From: Thinopyrum elongatum
Taxonomy: Eukaryota > Streptophyta > Magnoliopsida > Poales > Poaceae
Direction: 5' to 3'
NCBI GenBank assembly: GCA_011799875.1
Contig: CM022297.1
Coordinates: 364,130,921 to 364,194,920 of the forward strand
Length of the DNA stretch: 64,000 nt
Each line of letters starts with the position of its first letter. Positions within the stretch are counted from its first letter, which is position 1. This document shows, piece after piece, positions 32,932 through 42,131 of the stretch. The translations under genes were made by a program, and so were the position numbers. The notes beneath the pieces are model-generated. The model had not been told where the DNA came from, did not search any database, and saw only the letters and a list, made by a program, of their open reading frames with translations.

Positions 32932-34036
32932 TGGACCCACTTGTGGACTTCCGGACCCCTCCGAAATCCTCCGGAACCTTTTGGAAGCTTCCCGGTACAA
33001 TACCAAAAAACTACACCTTTTTCTGGAACCCAAAATATGACTTCCCATATATAAATCTTTACCTCTCAACCATTCCGAGACTCCTCGTGACGTCCGGGAT
33101 CTCATCCGGGGCTCCGAACAACATTCGGTTACCAATCATCAAATATCCCAATACTACTCTAGCGTCATCGAACGTTAAGTGTGCGACCCTACAGGTTCGG
33201 AGATCATGTAGTCATCACCGAGACACCTCACCGATCAATAAACAATATCGGGACCTGGATGCCCATATTGATTCCTACATATTCCATGAAGATATTTTAT
33301 CGGTTGAACCTATCAAGGATTCGGTTAATCCCGTATGCAATTCCATTTGTCCGGCGATATGTTACTTGTCCGAGATTCGATCTTTGGTATCTCCATACCT
33401 AGTTCAATCTCGTTACCGGCAAGTCTCTTTACTCGTTCTGTAATACAAGACCTCATGACAAACTCATTAGGCACATTGCTTGCGAGCTCTTTACGATGTT
33501 GTATTATCGAGAGGGCCCAGAGATATCTCTCCGTCACACGGAGTGAAAAATCCTAGTCTCGATCTGTGCCAACCCAACAAACACCTTCGGTGATACCTGT
33601 AGAGCACCTTTTATGATCACCCAGTTACGAAGTGATGTTTGGATACACATTAAGTATTCCTCTGGTGTCAGGGAGTTGCACGATCTCATGGTCTTAGGAA
33701 TAGCTAGATACTTGACATGAAGAAAGCTATAACAATAAACTGATATGATCAAGTGGTAAGCTTACGGTTGGGTCTTGTCCATCACATCATTCTCCTAATG
33801 ATGTGATCCCGTTATGAAATGACAACTCATTTCTATGTTTAGGAAACCTTAACCATCTTTGATCAACGAGCTAGTCTAGTAGAGGCTCACTAGGGACACG
33901 GTACTTGTTTATGTATCCACACATGTATTTAAGTTTCCGGTCAATACAATTCTAGCATGAATAATAAACCTTTATCATGAACAAGGAAACATGATAATAA
34001 CCAATTTATTATTGCCTCTAGGGCATATTTCCAACA
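32932..34036 (-). repeat. Truncated Angela/BARE-type copia LTR (minus strand)
   Basis: The minus strand from 34036 begins TGTTGGAAATATGCCCTAG, the diagnostic start of Angela/BARE/WIS LTRs in Triticeae, and continues through about 1.1 kb of related sequence before being cut by the neighbouring LTR at about 32931. Full LTRs of this group are longer (about 1.7-1.8 kb), so the 3' third is missing. The sequence beyond 34036 does not resemble a polypurine tract, so this is an outer end. Confidence 0.85.
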
Positions 34037-35732
34037 CCCCATCATATCTCTTGATCATACAAGATAAACATTCTCCACATTACTCATATAAAGGATGCTG
34101 GAGTACCCGCTTCCTGGGGCCTTCGAGGGAGAAGAGGGCCTCTGCGTCATTCGTTTTCAGGTGGCGTGCCACGGGGGGCTCTTGGGTGCTCTCTGTGCTG
34201 TCTGATTTGCTCATGGCGCGGACCCGGACGACCCGGCTAGGCGGTCCATGAAGGGTGGACCGAGGGATTGCACGGCTTCACCGTCATGTGGGTGCCCGCG
34301 CCATGCGCACATGTGGCATCTCATGCGCTTGCCCGCACACGAGGGCCCAGCCGGACCCGCCTGTCGGCCTCTTCGTGCCCTGGTGGGCTAGTTCGGTTGC
34401 GCTAGGCGGGGCCTCCGTTGAGTCTGTCCGGCTGCACCCCGTGCCGATGGCGTCGTGGCGTGCTCCTGTTAGTCGGACCGCGCTGTTCGATCTGCTCGGA
34501 TGGCGAGCACCCGGGAGACCCGGGTGGGGCGGTCCTTGACGAGTGGACCGAGGGCTCACGCGGGGCAATCAACATGTGGTGGCTCATGTCGCACGCGTGC
34601 GGTGTCTCGCACGCCTGCCCGCTCGCAAGGGGCCAACCAGACCCACCTGTCAGCCTCTTCACCACCCGGTGGGCTGGTTCGGTTGCACCAAGCAGGGCGT
34701 GCATCGAGTCTGTCCGACTGCGCCCCGCGCCTATGGCTCCACGACATGCTCTTGTCTGTCGAACCTATGTGTCTGGTACGTACTTGGATGTTTTTGCTCG
34801 GGGATCCATGGCGCGTGGGGCTGGGGCGCATGCGCGACCGGGGCCACATCTTTGTGGTGGTTTTGCTTCGAGCTCCTCCTCATCCTCTAGCCATGTCGCC
34901 TTGTCTTGACAAGTAGAGGAATTCGAGGAAGAGGGGGAGAATGACGATGAACAGGATCCACGGGACGAGGACTACAACAACATCAACATGTCACAACTGC
35001 CAGATGGACCTCCACTCACTCAGCCATCCCAAATGAGGAGGGGGCCTGTAGAGGATCCTTAGAGTTCATCGCCTTTCGAGAGAGAGCGTGCTCGAGGCGG
35101 TCTCGAACCAAATGAGGGTCGCACAAAGAGAGCCGAGGATCGTCTAAGCAAGAGGGGAAGAAACTAATATGGACACTTGCTTGCTATGTACTATTTGAGA
35201 ACCTTCTTTTTGGTCGTGTTGTACTTTGTATGTTGAACATGCTATGTTGAACTTGGTATGTTGAACTATTTGTGATCAAATTGTTGTGTGGTGGAATTTG
35301 TATGTTACTGTTATACTGAATTATATTGCTATTTGATGTCAATTGTGTGCTAGACAAAATGGTAAATGATCTCTGGAGTGGATGCATGGGCCTATCGCCA
35401 AGGTCCTTGGCGGTAGGGTTACATGCCCTACCGTCCGCAGAAACGTAAGGGAACTTCCAGTGCCATTTTGGGCTAAGTTTAGTACCCTACCATGAGGACC
35501 TTGGCGGAGGGTTACACTGGCGTAGGGTTTAGTGTGCTAACCACTTGTCCACGTTAGCGAGTGCCGTGACAGCGACTAGGTTCCTACCACCATAGATCCT
35601 GGTGGTAGCACATTAAATCCTACCGCCGATGGCGCTGGCGATAGCAAAAGGGTCAAATCCGTTTTTCTCAAAACGGGGTTAAATCATGCTAAACTATGCC
35701 ACAAAGGTTAGAACAGTGATTTTGGCCGATAA
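34037..35732. other. Unassigned GC-rich duplication and repeat sequence
   Basis: 34217-34500 and 34501-34790 are two diverged tandem copies of a GC-rich unit of about 285 bp (shared cores GTGGACCGAGGG and GGTGGGCT). 34890-35165 has acidic, gene-tail-like reading frames with no recognised domain, followed by T-rich sequence resembling a 3' UTR. 35383-35640 has repeated GGTAGGG/CCTACC and CCTTGGCGG motifs on both strands, as in subterminal regions of DNA transposons. I cannot name the element or elements. Confidence 0.45.
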
Positions 35733-37195
35733 GAGCAACTCCAACACGCCGACCCAAACGGACGGCGTTTTTGTCCGTTTTTTGTCCGTTTGGGCCGGCC
35801 TCCCGCCCGGCGTCCGCCCTGTTTTAGATTTGGGTCGGCAGTACGCCCAACGCGTTGACCCATATGTGCCGGCGTGGCCAGCTGGCCGCCCTATTTCAAC
35901 AAATAGCTCATTTTTTGCATTGTTTCGCACACAACTTTTGCATTCAAACATATAGTACAGAACCAAATAAATAACATAGTTTCAACCAAATAAAATAGCA
36001 TAGTTTTACAAGCCGAATAAAAGTAAAAATGTCTCACATAGTTTTGCAAGCTGAATAAAGAAGATACATCTATTGGTTGCCAACATGAGCCCACATATGC
36101 TCAACCAAATCATTTTGCAGTTGCATGTGAGTTTCCCAATCACGCATGTCATGACGTAGACTCGCTCATACGAACGTACTCGTCAATGAGATCACCGGGC
36201 ACTCCGTATGCAAGCATTCGGATGGCGGCAGTGCATTTCTGATAAGAGGAGAAACCAATCTTTCCAACGGCATCCTCTTTGCACTCGAAATAGTCATCAT
36301 AGCCGACCACCCTCTCTCTAATACGGTTGAAAAGATGCCTACTCATACGAAAACGCCGGCGGAATTTCTGATGTTTGAACAACGGATTTGTTGTATCAAA
36401 GTAGTCCTTCCGAAGAAGGAAATGCCCGCTCTCTCGGTTGCGATTCAACGCCGGAAGGTGGCCCGGAATGGAGCCACGGAACGCCGGGCGCTGGCTATTG
36501 AGGTGGTGATGGACCAACACGGCAGCCAATATCTCCTCCTCGTCATCGGATGACGAATCGTCGGAGTCGCAAAGGAAATTATGAAAAAAGAACTCGTCGG
36601 CGGAGTCCATTTTGTACCTTGGCAAACTGTCGAATAGCTTGCGGGTGTCGACGAAGGAGACAGCTGGCGAAGGGAGTCGCGGCGCGCACGGACCAGCTAG
36701 CTGCCCTGCCGGCGTCCGACGAGCGTGCCGGTGAGGATCTGGCCGGGGCAGCGACGCGGCGAGGCGGCTTCTTGGTCGCGGTCGGTTCCCCGGGTGTGGG
36801 AAGCTGTCGGTTCCCCGGCGGCAAGACGGCGGTGGCGGGCGACGTGGGAGGTGGCGGCGTTGCAGAGGGGATGTTGCGGCGCCGGCAGCTGGCAGAGTCA
36901 CCGGAAAAAATGGGCGGCGGCGTCGGCGACGAAGGAGGCAGGCGAGGGTTTGCTGTTGGATTGGGAGAGGCCAATATGCCACCGACCAGCGGGCCAGGGG
37001 GAGGAGAAGGCGAGCGCGCGCGCGTCCGTCTCGTGTCCGCGCCGACGCAAATCCGGCTCAAAAATGGGCCGGGAATGTGTCGCCCGCGGACGAAAAGCGG
37101 ACGCGCGTCCGTTTGGGCCGGCGCGTTGGGCCGACTTTTGTGTCCGTACCGACCCAAACGGACGCCCGCGGACGAAATGGGTCGCCGGGTTGCTC
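35733..37195 (-). mobile_element. PIF/Harbinger element, internally deleted
   Basis: Both ends begin GAGCAAC (35733 on plus; 37195 read on minus), and GACCCAAACGGACG occurs in inverted orientation inside each end. TAA precedes the left end as expected for a 3-bp Harbinger target site, but the right flank is CGA, so the duplication is not preserved or the end is slightly misplaced. The only coding content is a fused N- and C-terminal transposase relic. Confidence 0.75.
36070..36610 (-). pseudogene. Harbinger transposase relic (N-terminus joined to C-terminus)
   Basis: From ATG at 36610 the minus strand encodes an acidic start (MDSADEFFFHNF), the conserved stretch FRRRFRMSRHLFNRI, and QKCTAAIRMLAYGVPGDL followed by EYVRMSEST, all typical of the HARBI1/ALP1-like DDE_4 transposases. 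At about 36150-36160 the frame breaks. In another frame the next bases read DWETHMQLQNDLVEHMWAH to a stop at 36070, the usual C-terminus. The central part with the DDE triad is absent, so no transposition activity is possible. A longer open frame extends upstream to 36982 but is GC-rich leader sequence. Confidence 0.85.
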
Positions 37196-37442
37196 CGAAA
37201 GTCGTGCTTACTGTCACAAAGCAACGTGTTGAAGAAACAAACAAGTATAAACGGCAACGCACATGTACACGCACGCACACACGCATATCGTAGAGCACTC
37301 CACAGCCACAGGAACACGTAGCATCTTTTATACAACTGGCCGCCGGCCGGCAAAGCTCACCAAAGCCGACGGATGACATGCAGGGCACAATAAATTTGTC
37401 CCGCCAGCCGGAGGAGGGAGCGGGGCTGGACGCCTGGGTCGA

Positions 37443-38239
37443 TCAGCGGCTTCTCCGGTAGAGCGAGTAGGCGTTGAGGACGACGAGGAGGACGAGGAGG
37501 ATGGAGGCGATGAGGCCGAGGCAGGTGGCGCTGCCGATGTGGCGGCAGAACTTGTCGTAGATGTTGCAGATCTTGTTCCACCGCGTGTGCGAGTTCCCCT
37601 TCAGCCCCACCCAGGCCACGGCCCCCGCCGTGCCCGTCGCCGACGCCATGATGCCCGCGTAAACCTGCCATGGTCATGCATAGGATTTGTTCATCAAGCA
37701 GTGCCCTGCGTGCAACTACAGTACATGTGAGAACAAATCATTCAAGGCAGAAGTTACTCACCACATCAAGCAGAATGAGGACGAAGATCCCCTTGGCACA
37801 GGAAGCCGAGCTTGACATGGACTTGACGGAGCTGGCGGCCGTCAGAAGGCTATACAAGCTCGTCATGCACAGCGCCACAAGAAGATAACTGCAGACCACA
37901 CGTAGATAGGGTACACCATAAGCATCAACAGTCCATGTTATTATATATCCACCGTACGTACCAACGTGGCGGCCGTCAGGAGAGGAGGTACGCATGACAC
38001 GACGATCGACTCACGTACATGAGGGCTGGCGAGTCTTTGAACTGGGCGGGGACCGGCCCGAATCTGAACGGCGGCGTCAGGACCAGGGGCACCATCTCCG
38101 TCTGCTTGGCTGTGACCAGCACGACGAGCCCCGACAGCGAGACGGCGAACAGCAGCACCCTCAGGCCCAGGTCGGCGCCGCGGAGCCCGGCCGGAGACGA
38201 CGGCGCCGTCTTCCCGCTGTCCTCCACCGTGCCGGCCAT
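37443..38239 (-). CDS. CASP-like membrane protein (CASPL1-type), three exons
   Basis: Four-span plant membrane protein of the Casparian strip membrane domain protein-like family; founding members build membrane scaffolds that direct wall modification, while most CASP-likes have unknown roles at the plasma membrane. Exons on the minus strand: 38239-38019, 37888-37762, 37664-37443, giving 189 residues. Introns are 130 nt (GTACGT...CAG, phase 2) and 97 nt (GTGAGT...CAG, phase 0). Membrane spans at about 26-44, 74-91, 107-134 and 161-184. The family's conserved Arg in span 1 (27) and Asp in span 3 (115) are present. The second extracellular loop has [19 protein letters not shown], with Cys149 and Cys156. 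Start is the first ATG after the TATA box. No defect is visible. Splice sites are inferred, not observed. Confidence 0.9.
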
Positions 38240-38355
38240 GCCTTCGGTCGGGGCGCGCGCTTGTCTATAGCTGGGCGGGGAGTCTGCGGTTTCTGAGCAC
38301 TAGCAGAGATTCAATGGATTGATCGCCGGGACGTCCAGGCACGGCAGTGCGTGGT

Positions 38356-38361
38356 TTTATA
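38356..38361 (-). promoter_or_regulatory. TATA box of CASP-like gene
   Basis: Minus-strand CTATAAAACC about 117 bp upstream of the start codon, implying a 5' UTR of some 80-90 nt. Confidence 0.65.
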
Positions 38362-38524
38362 GGCTTGTAGCCGCCGCATGGGTGGGGTGGGGCACGTACG
38401 TGAAAATGCACGCTGTCACTGCCTTTGTTTACACGCAGGCTGCTGCAAGTACGCATGCATGTCTGACTTTTGACTTGTAAGTAGCCCGCTTTGTACGCAA
38501 CTTAGTACGACCGCGTCCGCTGCG

Positions 38525-38829
38525 TTTTTTTAACATCAGTACAGACACAAGCGCTCATACATACGCGCATACACTCACCCCTATGAGCGCACATACGCAT
38601 ACCCTATCCCTATGAGCACCTCCGAGAGACTGAGCCGACATGTCATCTTGAAATTTACGAAGTCACCGTAGGCGCCTCGTCGTCGACGGGAACATCTCCT
38701 CCTATTAAAAGCGCATCGCCGGAAATTCTGAAATAAATCTAGAAATAATGCGAGCACCAGGACTTGAATCCTGATGGGCTGGGAATACCACTGTCTCTCT
38801 AATCATCCAACTACAGATTGATTCGCTAT
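38525..38829 (-). mobile_element. SINE with Pol III promoter
   Basis: Minus-strand SINE of about 305 bp. Near its 5' end (38829) it has an A-box-like TAGTTGGATGATTAGAGAGA (about 38798-38817) and a B-box-like GGATTCAAGTCC (38760-38771), followed by an unrelated body and an A-rich 3' tail (T7 on the plus strand at 38525-38531). Flanking direct repeats CGCGTCCGCTGCG at 38512-38524 and 38830-38842 are the target duplication. It lies about 160 bp upstream of the TATA box of the CASP-like gene. Au-type SINEs are known in Triticeae, but I cannot assign the family. Confidence 0.85.
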
Positions 38830-38842
38830 CGCGTCCGCTGCG

Positions 38843-39848
38843 TTGACAGCCTCATCCACACCGCGAATATGTTTGGGTTTGGGTGTGTTCACGTGCTCTC
38901 CGTTGATTGGAATTCAGCACTTGTGCAGTTGTGCTTTACATTGTGTGTGATAGTAATGTCTCCTACCGGCAGGGAAGGCGACATCCATGCCCTAATAAAA
39001 TGGAAGTTCTACAGCAGTTGGTCAGTCAGACAAGCAATGGTAATGTTGACGTGGCTAGCTGTTCTCCAAATGCATCCATCGCTTTCACGCGCCGATCGCA
39101 TTCATGATTCTCGTTAGGGGTTGCTTATCTAGTTTGTGTTAGTCAACGTGCTCTATCTGATTTTTATGTTTCGAGCAGCCTATCCCATCCGGCTGTATTT
39201 TTTTTGCGGGGTCCACCGGGCCGTATTGGTATTACTAATACGATGATGCTTGATCGTATACAGGATTACGACAGATCGTGGGGATCAAATCGTGATCACA
39301 ACTGGTCATGCTACAATATGTTAATTGGCATACATATCCTAACTAACACACACACACACACCCTATGTAAGATGAGTACTATCTTACATTTTCTTTGCCT
39401 ATTTGACACTGAAAAAATATTTCTTCCTTATCTAACACAAACTTTAAATTTTGTTTCCAATATAACATTTTCATTTATTTTTTGGGCAAACGGTGTTAAA
39501 TGGCACATAAAATAACAATTATGCCCTAGAACATCTATTTGGTCCTTTTTTTTTATTCCGGTGTCTTATTTAAGGGTGGGGTCCATGGTTGGTGTAACAA
39601 AATAAGCAGACCACTAACAAGTAGCGCAAGCAACGCTCAAGTACGTACGTACATACCGGGTACATACGCGGCTAGAGACGAGCATCAATCGAGCTGCTTG
39701 TGTGTTTGTGAGCTAGCTTTCCACTTACGTGCGCTGCATTTAGGGGAATTGATCTAGCATTCTAAACCAACACTCCACCACGGGCTCTCGCCCAACGTAG
39801 GGAAGCTCCCGTCCGCTGCGCCTTGGCCGCCCGCACCGCCCCCGCCAG
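38843..39848. other. Intergenic sequence upstream of CASP-like gene
   Basis: No gene recognised. It holds an (AC)8 microsatellite at about 39345-39361 and a GTAC-rich stretch near 39641-39653. Short frames here have no motif or conservation evidence. Confidence 0.5.
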
Positions 39849-41264
39849 TGGCGGAGCCAGGAATTTGCTCGTGGGTATTTTTTAATTATTTTTTTGCCAA
39901 AGTAATATAATAGAACAACAAATCTGCGGTAAGATGGCGAAATCAATGACTCAATGACCATACATCGATAATAGTAACAAAATATCATTGTGGCAATATC
40001 TCTAACAATTAAGAAAGATTACAAACAACAAAGGATATTGCCAGTGAGCAACCTATAGGCAATGTGGCAGTGACAAACAATTACAACTAGTAGAATGCCC
40101 ATGCATTGACACGGGCTTTTGAAATATTATGTTTGAGTTATGTAAATATAATGCATGCTAAATTTTACATGTAGAGAAAAGATAAAACGGACACAATCGG
40201 ATAATAATTTTAAGTCTACTTCACTTGCAATATAAATTTATAAAAAAAAAGCAATTTGACTATGCATACATATAGAGCAATGATCCAACTAAAAATCTAT
40301 TAGTACAAATTAAGATCTATTTGATGCGCTTAAGAAATTCTTGTACAATATCAGGAATGTTGTGTTTAGCTTCATTCACATGATATTTGAGAAAGTATAA
40401 TAAAAAACGTCATCCTCAACTCATACACATCATGTACAAGCAATATATGCAGTTAGCACGAATACTTCACGTCGAAGGTCTTGAAATTGTGCAACGGAGA
40501 GTACTCACCGTGCAAACCCGACGAACCCATTCTTTACCATCCCACTGAAGCATAAAGAAAAAAACAAAATAGTCAGAGAATCCCTGCACTTTCTTAAATT
40601 AATATTATCTTGAATGTAGTGGTAACAACATAAATGCTTGTATTTTAAATGTTATCATAATGAAGTATATAATTTTTTCCCCGTCTATGCTCGTTGGAAT
40701 ACCAGACAAAAATAAATGTTGCCATCTATATATATCGAAATTCCAGCCAAGTTACTTTATTTCGAGTGTGTCATTGAATTCCCTCGCAAATCTTTGTAAT
40801 TTCATTAAATGTCTTAGAGTTTTCATCTCTATCGATAGTGATTTATAGATACGGTCCAAAATATATACACGGCATGCATGTTTGCTGATGACGTACAAGA
40901 TGTATCGGCTGATGAATACATATGGAAGATAAATCTACAAGTAGTAGCTATCAGAAACAATAAACAATGACAACAATGTCAAAAGACCTTACTTACCATG
41001 TTGCACGATGAGATGTTGTTGTCTATCTTAGTCCAACTATCAAACAGTGTTGCCAACATCTGAATAGTTTCCTTCGCGCAGAACTTTTGATCTCGTGTTG
41101 GATCTAACATCGTGGATTGAGTAAAAACAACTATTTAGAAACATGTTAATACTAATGATAGATGCACTACATATTTTTTATCAATAATTTCTGTTACATG
41201 AGATCTTTGTCTTCATGAGTACCAAACACAATAACTTTCAATTTATGACAAGTGCTTACCCATC
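39849..41264. other. AT-rich sequence with transposon-end-like motifs
   Basis: CAGTGGCGGAGCCAGG at about 39845-39861 and ACTAGTAGAATGCCCATGC at about 40087-40106 resemble motifs that recur at ends of grass transposons. No matching inverted partner was found in the window, so no element is called. The rest is AT-rich without a credible gene; it may hold decayed introns and exons belonging with the protease relic to its right. Confidence 0.35.
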
Positions 41265-41600
41265 CGTTTGCATTGCCTGGAACCGTTATATGTCTATCCA
41301 TTTTGTAATATTGAGATCTGGCCACTTATGATCTGCTCCGGACCCCATTCTCCAAATTTCACATGCTTCCCAAGTCCCAGTAACTATTTTATAAATGAAA
41401 AAAGTAAGGATTAAGACAAACAAAACATATGTCAAGAGGACAAAAAAAACAAATAATTACCATAGTAGAAAGGTCACTCCGTTTGACCCGAGGACTAAGC
41501 GAGTCCAATACTTGAATCTCATGTTTTTTGACATTAATGACTGATAGATACCAATGGTACCCAGGAATGTTAATCATAAAGAATAGCTGGTGTAAATATC
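41265..41600 (-). pseudogene. Ulp1/SENP-type (C48) protease relic
   Basis: On the minus strand an exon ending at about 41461 reads INIPGYHWYLSVINVKKHEI then QVLDSL, the His-Trp and Asp region of Ulp1-family cysteine proteases (catalytic His and Asp both visible). It is followed by a GTAATT donor. A second putative exon (about 41390-41265) contains DHKWPDL and QTDG, the sequence that normally leads into the catalytic Cys, followed by GTAAG. A stop codon interrupts the second exon, and the Cys-containing part was not found. C48 proteases of this kind are frequently carried by plant MULE and CACTA elements, so a transposon source is likelier than a host SUMO protease gene. Confidence 0.6.
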
Positions 41601-42126
41601 ATATGAGTCAATATAAATAATAATAAATCATTATAGACATGGATTAATTAAAAAATAATACATCATTATATGCATGGATAATGAGGCGAGACTAATCATA
41701 TCCTATTGTATATAAGTATTAACATGCTATACAATGTGATGATATTTTGATGGGTCTATGTCTTTTTCTCCGCCATATTTTACCTGGCCAGATACGAACG
41801 TGCTAATAATATGTACCTTTTCACTCGCCCGCCCTGTCTCGTAGATAGTCGTGAGCAAGCATACAATATATGTAAGCATTTATCACTTGTAATTCCACAT
41901 TTAGAATATATTTATGTTATTAGATATTATATATGGTTTATATTATTAAGCACACAGTTTATGTGGTTGGTCTTACACCATGGTGCAAGAAGATATCATC
42001 TTTCATAAGGCGTTCTAACTCGCCGTTTGATAACAAGGCATCTCCAATGTCCACCACCTTGATTTTTTGGCGGGATACATATTGCATTTTAATGATACAA
42101 AAATGATCCAAATCAGTACAGACAAA
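41601..42126. other. AT-rich sequence left of the composite insertion
   Basis: No gene, RNA or repeat recognised. It is the left part of the target into which the composite chromovirus inserted and continues at 63748. Confidence 0.5.
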
Positions 42127-42131
42127 TGAGC
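42127..42131. repeat. Target site duplication TGAGC, left copy
   Basis: TGAGC precedes the first LTR and recurs exactly at 63743-63747 after the third LTR. Confidence 0.93.

Noticed and set aside
34255..34909. Overlapping ORFs up to 163 codons in the GC-rich duplication
   Set aside because: Low complexity, both strands open, no motif; not supported as genes.
36579..37388. 269-codon minus-strand ORF and plus-strand counterparts across the Harbinger right part
   Set aside because: GC-rich leader and terminal sequence of the element; no conserved domain outside the transposase relic.
39345..39361. (AC)n tract
   Set aside because: Ordinary microsatellite, noted only as a landmark.
40087..40106. 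Possible transposon terminus ACTAGTAGAATGCCC
   Set aside because: Resembles a recurrent grass repeat end, but no inverted partner or target duplication was found in the window.
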